Shown piece after piece: positions 52,937-61,216 of a DNA stretch of 64,000 nt. Origin of the DNA: Myxococcales bacterium (GTDB lineage: Bacteria > Myxococcota_A > Polyangia > Polyangiales > Houyiibacteriaceae); contig JAHBWH010000005.1 in assembly GCA_019637115.1 (NCBI GenBank), forward strand, positions 1-64,000, read 5' to 3'. The notes below the pieces were generated by a model. The model searched no databases and was not told where the DNA came from. It worked only from the letters and a program-made list of their open reading frames with translations. The stretch's first letter is position 1; every line of letters starts with the position of its first letter. The position numbers and the translations under genes are program-made.

Positions 52937-53920
52937 ATGCGACCGCTCTACGTGACCCTTCACCTCTCGACGCTCCTGCTCGCGGGATGGGGCTGCAGCA
53001 CGCTCCCCGCCAATCCCTGTGGAGAGCTCGTCCGAACCCCCGCCGGCAGCTGCGACTGCCCCGAGGGTTCCACCCGCGATGAGGAGGATTGGTGGCTCTG
53101 CCACCTCCCCGATGGTGGCCAGATTCGCGACCCGAACGCGCCGCCTCGGACCGACGGAGGTTCGGACGACACAGGCCCCAGCGACTCCGGTTTCGATGGT
53201 GGAGCTCTCGAGGATGGCGGCTACGACGCCGGCGAAACCCTCGATGCAGGCCCCGCCGATGGAGGCTGCCCCGACCGCGTCTGGTACCGCGACCGCGACC
53301 GCGACGGCTTCGGCGACGACTCGACCACCGTCATGGGCGGCTGCGCGGCCCCAGAAGGCTACGTGGCGGAAGGGGGCGACTGCGATGATGAGTGCTCGGC
53401 TTGTCACCCTTTCGCGCCGGAGATCTGCGACGAGCGCGACAACAACTGCAACGACGAGATCGACGAAGGTCTGCCCCAGGTGATGTGCTACCGGGATCGT
53501 GACGGCGACGGCTTCGGTGACGAGACGACGAGCATGCTCGCGTGCGCTTGTCGGAGCGGGTGGACCCAGCGCTCGGACGTCTTCGACTGCGCGGATCGAG
53601 AGCCGAGAGCGTTTCCTGGGCAAACCGAGTACTTCACGACCCAGTATTGCGCCGCGCCCCCAGGTTGGGTCTGTGCGTTGGGTCCGGATGGAACGCTCAT
53701 CAACGGTTCGTGGGACTACAACTGTGATGGGCGGGTGACCTCCCAGTATTCGACCGCAGAGTGCGCCTTCGCGTCCGACAGCAGCTGTCGGCCGACGGCA
53801 GTGCTCTGCTGCTACGATGCGACCGACTGCGGGACGACGGTCGGAGAGCGCGAATCCTGCTTCATCGAGGGCGGGATGTGCCGCACGCGCAGACGGTCGG
53901 TGACCCAAGCCTGCCGGTAG
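52937..53920 (+). CDS. MopE-type putative metal-binding lipoprotein
   Basis: Predicted lipoprotein of 327 aa. Lipobox GWGC after MRPLYVTLHLSTLLLA; ATG 52937 chosen (GGGAGAGA upstream) over 52907. It has a Gly/Asp linker followed by two MopE-like units: WYRDRDRDGFGDDSTTV...GDCDDECSACHPFAPEICDERDNNCN and CYRDRDGDGFGDETTS...VFDCADREPRAFPGQTE. This is the putative metal-binding motif family described from methanotroph MopE and abundant in myxobacteria. The first of three tandem lipoprotein genes. Confidence 0.82.
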   Translation: MRPLYVTLHLSTLLLAGWGCSTLPANPCGELVRTPAGSCDCPEGSTRDEEDWWLCHLPDGGQIRDPNAPPRTDGGSDDTGPSDSGFDGGALEDGGYDAGETLDAGPADGGCPDRVWYRDRDRDGFGDDSTTVMGGCAAPEGYVAEGGDCDDECSACHPFAPEICDERDNNCNDEIDEGLPQVMCYRDRDGDGFGDETTSMLACACRSGWTQRSDVFDCADREPRAFPGQTEYFTTQYCAAPPGWVCALGPDGTLINGSWDYNCDGRVTSQYSTAECAFASDSSCRPTAVLCCYDATDCGTTVGERESCFIEGGMCRTRRRSVTQACR

Positions 53921-53943
53921 CCGCTCGTCGGTCGACCATTGCC

Positions 53944-53987
53944 GAACCTCCACCGACCCTGCTACGTAGAGGGCTCGGTGGAGGTTC
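53944..53987 (+). promoter_or_regulatory. 13-bp inverted repeat that can mask a Shine-Dalgarno
   Basis: GAACCTCCACCGA (53944-53956) pairs perfectly with TCGGTGGAGGTTC (53975-53987) around an 18-nt loop. The right arm contains GGAGG (53980-53984), the ribosome-binding site of the lipoprotein gene that starts at 53993. The hairpin could repress its translation or terminate the upstream gene. Confidence 0.65.
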
Positions 53988-53992
53988 CTTTT

Positions 53993-54784
53993 ATGCGCAC
54001 GCTTCTCTTTTTGGGTCTTGGATTATCCCTGCTTGGTTGCGGAGACGACGATACTCGGCCAACCACGGACGCGGGCGGCACCGACGCCCCCCCCGCCGAA
54101 GATGCCGCAACCACCGAAGACGCAGGCGATCGCACCGATGGAGGCGCGGATGTGGACTCCGGGCCTTCCCCTTCGATGTGTCCCCCGGGAGCCTGCAACG
54201 TCGAGACGAACGCGGGATGTGACGTTGCGATGGGAGAAGGCTGCTACTGGGCCACGAGCCCAGAGGGCGAGGGGCCGGCTGCGATGTGCGTTCCGGCCGG
54301 GGGAGGAGTTGCGGGAAGCCCGTGTGAGTTCGTCAACTCATGCCGAGAGGGTCACACTTGTTTCCTCGGCACCTGCCGTCCAGTGTGCTGCGGCTCGGCA
54401 TCCTCGTGTTCCCTTGGTGATCTTTGCGTCGGAGCTGCGCTCCCCCCTGGCACACCTGGAGCGCTCGGCACGTGCGTCACCCCGTCGGATTGTTCGGTCG
54501 TGGAACAGTCCGGCTGTGATGGCGGTCGCGCTTGCTACGTGATTAGCCAAGACGGGAGCGCCCTCTGCATTCCGCCGCCCAGCCCGGGGGTCGCAACAGG
54601 AGGAGCCTGTTCGTCGCTGAACGAGTGCGCGCCTGGCAATGTTTGTCTTGGCTCGCCTGGAGCCTGCCGGCGTGCCTGCAACCCGATGGCGGCGATGGTT
54701 GAATGCGGGACGGACTTCCGATGTGCGAACGTCACAGGGTGGCCCGCCACACTGGGTGCCTGCGTTCCGATGACGGGGGGCTGA
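53993..54784 (+). CDS. Cys-rich lipoprotein (second of cluster)
   Basis: Predicted lipoprotein of 263 aa, ATG 53993 with GGAGG upstream. Lipobox LLGC and DAGGTDAPPAEDAATTEDAG linker. The mature part has several repeats of the pattern C-x(4-6)-G-x-x-C-x-(V/L)-x(4)-GxxC with CxLGTCRPVCCGSASSC and similar blocks, reminiscent of the Cys-rich modules of the neighbouring genes. Its sequence is richer in A/T near the 5' end than its neighbours. Function unknown. Confidence 0.75.
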   Translation: MRTLLFLGLGLSLLGCGDDDTRPTTDAGGTDAPPAEDAATTEDAGDRTDGGADVDSGPSPSMCPPGACNVETNAGCDVAMGEGCYWATSPEGEGPAAMCVPAGGGVAGSPCEFVNSCREGHTCFLGTCRPVCCGSASSCSLGDLCVGAALPPGTPGALGTCVTPSDCSVVEQSGCDGGRACYVISQDGSALCIPPPSPGVATGGACSSLNECAPGNVCLGSPGACRRACNPMAAMVECGTDFRCANVTGWPATLGACVPMTGG

Positions 54785-54793
54785 TCAGCCACC

Positions 54794-55573
54794 GTGTCGC
54801 GGAGCTCTGTCCCACTGCTCGCGCTCCTGCTCGTCGTCGCCTGCGGTGACGACGACGGGGGCGCGGATGCTTCCGTCGACGCCGGTCGGCAAGACGGCGC
54901 CGTCGTGCTCGACGCTTCGCTCGCGGACGCCGGCGCGGACGCGGGGCCGTCGAACGACGCGGCGGCGGTCGACGCGGGCGAAGGGCTCGCGTGCGGTGGG
55001 AGCTGTGACCCGCGGGGTCAACGCTGCGGTGACGGGCTCTGCGTGCTGACCGCGGCCGAGCCCGTGTGCTCGCTCGGGGCCGGGCTCGGCGGGCTCGGCG
55101 ACGCTTGCGAGGTGACGACCGAGTGCTCGGCTGGCCTCGCCTGCTTCCGACGACGCGAAGGGGGCGTCTGTGGGCGCATCTGCTGCCCTTGGGGCGGGGA
55201 GACCTGCGGCGAGGACGAGCACTGCGGGGGCACGGGCGTGCTTGTGGATGGAAGCGTCACGCGCTACCGCGAGTGCCTCGCGCCGCGCGCGTGCGATCTG
55301 CTCCGAGACGACAACACCGCGTGCTTCCCCGGCGAGTCCTGCTTCCTCGTCGGTGAGCGCGAGACGGATTGCCGCGTGCCCGGCGAGGTCCCAGTGGGCG
55401 GCGCGTGCGAGCGCCCCGAGGACTGCCAGATGGGCACGACCTGCGTAGGGCTCTTCGAGAGCACCTGCGTCCGCGTCTGCTCGTTGCTCCGCGAAGGCAG
55501 CTGCCCCGCCAGCGAAGGGCGATGCGTCGCCTACGCGCAATCGCCGCCAGACACCGGGCTCTGCACGCTCTGA
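54794..55573 (+). CDS. Cys-rich lipoprotein (third of cluster)
   Basis: Predicted lipoprotein of 259 aa, GTG at 54794, 9 nt after the previous stop, so co-transcribed. Lipobox VVAC followed by a long DAS/DAG linker. Cys-rich blocks (CGGSCDPRGQRCGDGLC, ICCPWGGETCGEDEHCGG, CFPGESCFLVGERETDCRVPGE, CERPEDCQMGTTC) resemble those in the gene before it. The two are distant paralogues. Function unknown. Confidence 0.75.
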   Translation: MSRSSVPLLALLLVVACGDDDGGADASVDAGRQDGAVVLDASLADAGADAGPSNDAAAVDAGEGLACGGSCDPRGQRCGDGLCVLTAAEPVCSLGAGLGGLGDACEVTTECSAGLACFRRREGGVCGRICCPWGGETCGEDEHCGGTGVLVDGSVTRYRECLAPRACDLLRDDNTACFPGESCFLVGERETDCRVPGEVPVGGACERPEDCQMGTTCVGLFESTCVRVCSLLREGSCPASEGRCVAYAQSPPDTGLCTL

Positions 55574-55656
55574 GCGCGAAGCGCTGGAGTGGGACTCGCG
55601 GAAACGTCATCCACGGCCGCTCGCGGCGCGCGACGTGGGCGGGCATACTGTTGGCC

Positions 55657-56238
55657 GTGGCAGAACCGGCGATGAGGATCAGCGCGGAGGCGTATCTGGC
55701 TGAAGAGGCCATCGCCGGCCGTCGCCACGAATTCCTGAACGGCGCGATCATCGCAATGGCAGGCGCGTCGGCCCGACACAACCTCATCGCGGCCAACGTC
55801 ATGCGGGCCCTCGGCAACGCGCTCGCCGCGGGCCCATGTCGCGTGCTGGGCAGCGACCAACGGGTCCGCATCGGACTCAGCGATGCCTACCTCTACCCCG
55901 ACGTGACGGTGGTGTGCGCCTCGCCGCGCTTCGCGGACGATCGACCGGCCTCGTTGCTGAACCCGTCGCTCGTCGTCGAGGTGCTCTCACCGAGCACGGT
56001 CGATCACGACCGTGGCGCCAAGCTCGCGCACTACCGTCGCCTGCCCTCTCTCGGAGAGATCCTCCTCATCGAGCCGAACGAGCGGCGCCTCGAGGTTTAC
56101 CGCCGCCTCGCCAGCGGTCAGTGGCTCATCACGGACGTGCTCGATGGCGCCGTGGAGCTCGAGAGCGTGGGCGCGTCGCTCTCGCTCGACGAAGTCTACG
56201 CGAAGACTGTTGGCCTCCCGCTCGACGCAGCAGAGTGA
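55657..56238 (+). CDS. Uma2-family putative restriction-like endonuclease
   Basis: Protein of 193 aa of the Uma2 (PF05685) family: RHEFLNGAIIAMAGASARHNLIAANVMRALGN, then PDVTVVCASPRFADDR and NPSLVVEVLSPSTVDHDRGAKLAHYRRLPSLGEILLIEP. The catalytic-like residues are D in PDV and the E-x-L/V pair (VEVLSPST). The fold is PD-(D/E)xK-like. Its true activity in vivo is not established. GTG 55657 is a choice supported by CATACT 7 nt upstream; TTG 55651 and ATG 55672 are alternatives. Confidence 0.85.
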   Translation: MAEPAMRISAEAYLAEEAIAGRRHEFLNGAIIAMAGASARHNLIAANVMRALGNALAAGPCRVLGSDQRVRIGLSDAYLYPDVTVVCASPRFADDRPASLLNPSLVVEVLSPSTVDHDRGAKLAHYRRLPSLGEILLIEPNERRLEVYRRLASGQWLITDVLDGAVELESVGASLSLDEVYAKTVGLPLDAAE

Positions 56239-56365
56239 CACCGCCCCTGCTCCGGCCGGCCCTCGCCCCCTCCGTGCGGCCGTGGAGGCACGTTCGACGA
56301 GTTGCCAGCCTCCAGGGCGCGTCGCCTCGCTTGACCGCCCGGGCGGCGGCGCGCATGACCGGCCC

Positions 56366-57118
56366 ATGACGCGCGCCGATGGTCGTAGCTACGACGCCCT
56401 CCGCCCCTTCTCGATCGAGCTCGGGATTCAACGCAACCCCGAGGGCTCCGTGCTGGTGCGGGCCGGCCAGACGACGGTGCTCGTCGCCGCTTCGGTCGAC
56501 GAGGGGACGCCGCCGTGGCTCTCGGACCCGAAGGCGGGCTGGGTGACGGCCGAGTACGCGATGCACCCGCGAGCGAACCCGCGCCGGCAGCGCCGCGATG
56601 GGCGCAAGGGGACGCTCGACGGACGCACCTCGGAGATCCAGCGGCTCATCGGCCGCGCGCTGCGGAGCTGCGTGGCGCTCGACCTGCTCGGCCCGCGCAC
56701 GATCACCCTCGACTGTGACGTGCTCGACGCCGACGGTGGCACGCGGACCGCCTCCATCACGGGCGCCTTCGTCGCGACGGCGATCGCGCTCGACGGTCTG
56801 CGCAAGCGGGGGCTCGTCGGCCCCGGCGTCCTGCGCACCCCGATCGCGGCGATCAGCGTCGGACTGCTCGGAGGCCAGCCCCTGCTCGACCTCTGCTACA
56901 CCGAGGATCGCGACGCCGAGGTCGACCTGAACGTGGTCGGGACCGCGAAGAACGGCGTCGTCGAGATCCAGGGCACCGCCGAGGGCGCGCCGGTGGCGCG
57001 CGAGAAGATCGACGCGATGGTCGATCTGGCGCTCGGCGCGATGCCCGCGCTGGTCGCGGCGCAGACGAAGGCGCTCGAGGCCGCGAACGTCCCCCTCTCC
57101 CGCCTGCTCCCCGCCTGA
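56366..57118 (+). CDS. rph: ribonuclease PH
   Basis: Phosphorolytic 3'-to-5' exoribonuclease of 250 aa that trims tRNA precursors. Motifs: RKGTLDGRTSEIQRLIGRALRS, ITLDCDVLDADGGTRTASITGAFVA, and DLCYTEDRDAEVDLNVVGT. Its TGA shares one base with the next ATG, so rdgB is translated from the same mRNA. ATG 56366 is used. Confidence 0.95.
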   Translation: MTRADGRSYDALRPFSIELGIQRNPEGSVLVRAGQTTVLVAASVDEGTPPWLSDPKAGWVTAEYAMHPRANPRRQRRDGRKGTLDGRTSEIQRLIGRALRSCVALDLLGPRTITLDCDVLDADGGTRTASITGAFVATAIALDGLRKRGLVGPGVLRTPIAAISVGLLGGQPLLDLCYTEDRDAEVDLNVVGTAKNGVVEIQGTAEGAPVAREKIDAMVDLALGAMPALVAAQTKALEAANVPLSRLLPA

Positions 57119-57711
57119 TGACGGCCGAGGCGATCCGCGTCGTCGTCGCGACGAACAACGAGGGGAAGCGCCGCGAGCTGCAGGTGCTCTTGCCGTCGAC
57201 CTTCGCGCTCGTGAGCCCGCGCGAGCTCGAGCTCGCGCTCGACGTCGACGAGACGGAGGACACCTTCGAGGGCAACGCGCTCCTGAAGGCGCGCGCCTTC
57301 GCGGCCGCGTCGGGCCTGCACGCCCTGGCGGACGATAGCGGCCTCGAGGTCGACGCGCTGGGTGGGGCGCCCGGCGTGCGCTCGGCGCGCTATGCGGGAG
57401 ACGACGCGACCGACGCCGACAACGTCGACGAGCTCCTGCGAGCGCTCGCCGGCGAGGACGCGCGGAGCGCGCGCTTCCGCTGCGTGCTCGTGCTCGTCGC
57501 GCCGAACGGCGACGTCGTCGCGCGCGCGGAGGGCCGCTGCGAAGGAGCGATCACGAGCGCGCCGCGCGGTGACGGTGGCTTCGGCTACGACCCGGTCTTC
57601 GTGCCTGCGGGGGATACCCGCACGATGGCCGAGCTGAGCCGCGACGAGAAGAACGCGATCAGCCATCGCGCGGCGGCCGCGCGAGCGCTGCGCGAGCGGC
57701 TCGAGGGGTGA
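57118..57711 (+). CDS. rdgB: XTP/dITP diphosphatase
   Basis: Ham1/RdgB-type nucleoside triphosphate diphosphatase of 197 aa, which removes deaminated purine nucleotides (ITP, XTP). Motifs: VVATNNEGKRRELQVLL, TEDTFEGNALLKARAFA, ALADDSGLEVDAL and GDGGFGYDPVFVPAG. It is in an operon with rph, an arrangement seen in many bacteria. Confidence 0.95.
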   Translation: MTAEAIRVVVATNNEGKRRELQVLLPSTFALVSPRELELALDVDETEDTFEGNALLKARAFAAASGLHALADDSGLEVDALGGAPGVRSARYAGDDATDADNVDELLRALAGEDARSARFRCVLVLVAPNGDVVARAEGRCEGAITSAPRGDGGFGYDPVFVPAGDTRTMAELSRDEKNAISHRAAAARALRERLEG

Positions 57712-57824
57712 GCGCCGCTGACCCCGTGCCGCTGCGAGGTGGCGGGGCTCGGGCGGCACTGACGCGGCTGGCTGCCGGGGCTGGGGCGGCGAGCGCGACG
57801 GGTGAGCAGGAGCGGGGGCAACCG

Positions 57825-57876
57825 GGGGCTGGCTCGGCAGGCGGGGCTGGCTCGGCAGGCGGGGCTGGCTCGGCAG
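57825..57876. repeat. 18-bp tandem repeat, about three copies
   Basis: GGGGCTGGCTCGGCAGGC occurs at 57825-57842 and 57843-57860, and all but its last two bases at 57861-57876. It lies in the 247-bp gap after rdgB, with a hexamer repeat following at 57915-57944. No gene here. Confidence 0.85.
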
Positions 57877-57914
57877 CGGCGGCGAGAGACGCCGGTCGTG
57901 CTCACCGCCGCGTT

Positions 57915-57944
57915 GGGGGCAAGGGCAGGGGCAAGGGCAGGGGA
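57915..57944. repeat. GGGCAA/GGGGCA hexamer repeat
   Basis: This 30-bp tract is one member of the same G-rich family seen at 51117-51150 and 59311-59333, with the shared core GGGCAAGGGCAGGGGAC. It lies before the stop of the Rieske gene on the other strand. Confidence 0.8.
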
Positions 57945-57958
57945 CTGGTCGTTCTGCT

Positions 57959-58978
57959 CTACTCCGCGGCTTCGGCCGAGTACGCGTAGAACTGTCGGCA
58001 CCACTTGCGGTAGGGGCCGATCGGGCCGTCGTTCGCGGCGAGCACGGGGCGGTCGAAGTAGGCCTTGTTCTCCCAGATATGGAAGTCCTGCTCGACGTCG
58101 TGCACGAAGCCCTTGAAGAAGAGCCCGTTCACGAGCTGGTTCATGTTCGGGTCGGGCAGCATCTTCATCGTGCCGCCGCCGCGGAGGATGACGGTCTCTT
58201 CGTCGATGGGTGTGCAGAGCACGTAGGTGCGGAACTCGGTGCCGAAGGTCGGCGTCTCGACCTCGACCACGGAGTAGCCGAGGCCGTGGACCCGCACCTT
58301 GAAGACCGACTCGACGCTCTGGCCGGGCATCCCGAGGTTGTCGAGGCCGCGCTTCATCCGGTAGCTGATGCGGAGGGTGTCGCCGGTGATGTCGATCGGG
58401 TCGACGATGTCGACGCCCGCGTAGCCGTGCACCGTCTCGAAGTGCGCGAGGTCGACGCTGTTCTCGCTCGTTTCTTGCGGATGTGCGTGGAGCTTCTCCC
58501 ACGTATGCCACTGCATCGGGGCCCACTTCTCGGGCTCGCCGCGCTGGTCGAAATAGCTCGGCACCTCGAAGCTCGGAGGCTCCCCAGCCGGATCGAACCA
58601 GACGACGAGGATCCCGTCGACCTCACGCACCTGCCAGGCCTTCGCCTTCATGCCGGGTGGCACCTTGGTCACGTGGGGGATCGAGACGCAGTTGCCCTCC
58701 CCGTCGAACCGGATCCCGTGGAAGGTGCACCGGAGCGCGCCGTCCACGACGCAGCCGCCCTTGCCGAGGTGGGCGCCGAGGTGCGGGCAGTAGGCGTCGA
58801 GCGCGTGCGCCGTGCCATCGGCGCCACGGAAGAGGACGATGTCGCGCCCGAACGCGCGGCGCGTCAGCACCGTCGCCGCGCCCTCCGCCGCTGGCTCCCC
58901 CGGCCGACCGGCGAGCTCGTGAGAGAGGGCGAGGGCAAACCACCCGCGAGGATAGGAGGGGAAGGGGTAGCGAGACAT
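57959..58978 (-). CDS. Rieske oxygenase
   Basis: Protein of 339 aa. Rieske [2Fe-2S] ligands are C64, H66 (CPHLGAHL), C84 and H87 (CTFHGIRF). The non-heme iron site contains H179 and H184 (VDLAHFETVHG). The overall layout (Rieske domain first, DxxHFxxVH motif at about 176-184) resembles KshA and the DAF-36/Neverland cholesterol desaturase group, so a steroid or sterol substrate is possible. An oxidoreductase partner is not encoded nearby. ATG 58978; the 5' extension to 59014 is unlikely. Confidence 0.88.
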   Translation of the reverse strand: MSRYPFPSYPRGWFALALSHELAGRPGEPAAEGAATVLTRRAFGRDIVLFRGADGTAHALDAYCPHLGAHLGKGGCVVDGALRCTFHGIRFDGEGNCVSIPHVTKVPPGMKAKAWQVREVDGILVVWFDPAGEPPSFEVPSYFDQRGEPEKWAPMQWHTWEKLHAHPQETSENSVDLAHFETVHGYAGVDIVDPIDITGDTLRISYRMKRGLDNLGMPGQSVESVFKVRVHGLGYSVVEVETPTFGTEFRTYVLCTPIDEETVILRGGGTMKMLPDPNMNQLVNGLFFKGFVHDVEQDFHIWENKAYFDRPVLAANDGPIGPYRKWCRQFYAYSAEAAE

Positions 58979-59338
58979 CGCGGCCGATTGTCGCGGGTCT
59001 GGCCCGCGGGTCAAGGGCGAGCCGTGGGTGACGTGACGTCAGCTGGCGCTGACGCCCGCTGAACCGGGTTTCTGGAACGTGTATCGATGCGGCCGGAGCG
59101 GACGCTTTCGGGGCGGTCGCGCTCAGCTCAGCGGCGGCCGTGTCAAAGTTGCTGGCAGCGCGCGGGTCGCCGTGTCGAGGTTGGCGGCCGCGTCCGGTCG
59201 GCGACCGCGTCCGGGTCGGCGGACGATTCGCGGAAGGCACGGGCACGGGCTCGGGCTCGGACACGGGGGCACGGTCACGGACACGGGGAGACGGTCACCG
59301 ACACCGGCGCGGGCAGGGGCAGGGGCAAGGGCACGCGC
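58979..59338. other. 360-bp intergenic region with G-rich repeats
   Basis: Between the Rieske gene and the histidine kinase stop. It is rich in CACGGG/CGGGCT repeats around 59237-59300 and has the GGGGCA family tract at 59311-59333. An 18-bp perfect palindrome CACGCGCCTAGGCGCGTG spans 59332-59349, centred on the kinase stop codon. No gene supported. Confidence 0.6.
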
Positions 59339-61177
59339 CTAGGCGCGTGGGAGCCAGAGCTCGAAGCGGGTGCCTCTGCCGTCCGTGCCCTCGGCGCAAC
59401 GGATCGTACCCTCGTGCGCGACGATGATCTGCTGGGTGAGCGGGAGGCCGAGGCCGCTGCCCTGCTCCTTGGTCGTGAAGAAGAGATCGAAGATGCGGTC
59501 ACGCATCTCCTCGGGGATCCCGCCGCCTTCGTCCTCGACGACGACCGCGACCCCGTCACCTCGCTGGGTCGCGCGCAAGCGGATCGTGCCGCCCTCGGGC
59601 ATCGCCTCGCGCGCGTTGCGGAGGAGGTTGAGCAGAGCCTGGCGCAGCTGCCCCTCGTCCAGCGCGACGAGCGGGAGATCGTCGTCGATGCGCACGTCGA
59701 GGTCGATCTTCGCAGCGCGCATCTCGCGGTCCACGAAGGAGACGAGGGATCGGAGCAGGTCCTCGATCTCTTCGGGCTCGAGGCGCGGCGCCGGCAGGCG
59801 CGCGAGCCGGAGGTACTCCTCGGTGATCTCCGTGAGGCGGTCGATCTCGCGCTGGATCGCCCCGAGGAGCGCGTGCGCCTCGCTCTCGCCTTCTCCGAGC
59901 TCGTCCGTGAGCATCTCGACGTTCAGCCCGATGGACGAGAGGGGATTGCGGACCTCGTGCGTGACGTGCGCGGCCATGCGGCCGATGGCCGCGAGGCGCT
60001 CCGTGCGGATGAGCCGGTCCTTGGTGCGCAACGCGTCGGTCACGTCCTCGGCGACGAGGAGGACCTGCCCGGGCTCGTCGCCGAAGGGCGCGAGCTGCAC
60101 GTCCACGAAACGCTCCGTCATCCCGCGCGCCGCGCCGAGCGGCTCCGCCTCGAGCGTCGAGGTCTCGCCGCCGCGCGCGGGCCCGATCGCCGCCTCGAGG
60201 GCTGGGAGGCGCGCGAGCAGACCGTCGAGGCGCGCACCCACCTCCAGCCCGAGTAGGCCGCGCGCGGCGGGGTTGGAGGCGCGCACGACGCCGTCGGTCC
60301 CGAAGACGACGACCGCCGCGCGGAGACCCGCGACCATCTGAGCCTGCGTGCGCCGGAGCTCTTCGAGCCGCGCGTCGCGCGTCGCGAGCGCCTTCACCAT
60401 GTCCTCGAAGCCCGTCGCGAGCCGACCGATCTCGTCGTCGCGGCGCACCTCGGGCTCGCGCGGCGAGAGATCCCCCTCGGCGACCGCCGCGACGCGCGCC
60501 TGAAGCCTCGGGAGCGGTCCGAGGATGCGCTGGCTCCAGACGGTGGCGGCGAGGCCCGCGAGCAGCGCGAGGAACGCGAGCACGCCGAGCACGAGCGCGG
60601 CCTCGCGCTCTTGGTCGGCCGCGCTGCTCGCGAGCCCCTCGATGCGATCGACGAGGCGACCGTAGGCGTCGCGGTAGCGCCGCTCGATGAGGAGCTCGGT
60701 GGACGCGAGGCGGCGGTGGAGCTCGGCCGCGCCCTCCCCCGCCTCGAGCAGGCTCACGAGCCGCTCGTACTCGGGGCGGGTCTCCTCGTAGTCGCGCTCG
60801 ATGGCATCGAGCGCCGCCTCGACGGGCGCGAGCACGTCGCCCTCCCCTGCGATCCGAGCGAGCCGCGAGGCCTGCGCGAAGTCCTCTCGCAAGCGCCGCA
60901 TCGTCGAAGGGCGAACCTGCCGGGCAGCCTGGAGCCAACGTAGCTCGGTCGGCGCCTCGAGGAGACGCTCGACGTGGCGCCGGAAGACGTTCTGGTGGCT
61001 ACGTGCCTCGCCGAGCCGGAGCGCGAGCGGGAGGTACCCGTCGTGCAAGAGGCGGAGCCGACGCGCCGTCTTGTCGTGTTGGACGACGCTCGACAGCGAG
61101 ACGCCCGTGAAGCTCACGAGCATCAAGGCGAACGCGAGGAAGATCCTCGTCGGGATGGACAAGCGCTGGCGCGCCAC
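59339..61177 (-). CDS. sensor histidine kinase with HAMP and PAS-like domain
   Basis: Membrane kinase of 612 aa, GTG start at 61177. TM1 about residues 10-32, a helical periplasmic-type domain to about 190, TM2 about 195-217, HAMP about 218-272, PAS-like 285-390, then the dimerisation/phosphorylation motif HVTHEVRNPLSSI with H407, and the ATPase domain with LRQALLNLLRNAREAMP (N box), VVVEDEGGGIP (G1) and GSGLGLPLTQQI (G2). The lone response regulator at 50222 is a possible but unproven partner. The kinase gene starts 39 nt after a vapC-like gene on the same strand. Confidence 0.93.
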   Translation of the reverse strand: MARQRLSIPTRIFLAFALMLVSFTGVSLSSVVQHDKTARRLRLLHDGYLPLALRLGEARSHQNVFRRHVERLLEAPTELRWLQAARQVRPSTMRRLREDFAQASRLARIAGEGDVLAPVEAALDAIERDYEETRPEYERLVSLLEAGEGAAELHRRLASTELLIERRYRDAYGRLVDRIEGLASSAADQEREAALVLGVLAFLALLAGLAATVWSQRILGPLPRLQARVAAVAEGDLSPREPEVRRDDEIGRLATGFEDMVKALATRDARLEELRRTQAQMVAGLRAAVVVFGTDGVVRASNPAARGLLGLEVGARLDGLLARLPALEAAIGPARGGETSTLEAEPLGAARGMTERFVDVQLAPFGDEPGQVLLVAEDVTDALRTKDRLIRTERLAAIGRMAAHVTHEVRNPLSSIGLNVEMLTDELGEGESEAHALLGAIQREIDRLTEITEEYLRLARLPAPRLEPEEIEDLLRSLVSFVDREMRAAKIDLDVRIDDDLPLVALDEGQLRQALLNLLRNAREAMPEGGTIRLRATQRGDGVAVVVEDEGGGIPEEMRDRIFDLFFTTKEQGSGLGLPLTQQIIVAHEGTIRCAEGTDGRGTRFELWLPRA

Positions 61178-61216
61178 GGGCGGAGCGTACGACGATTTTC
61201 GAGGCAGGCCCGAAGA

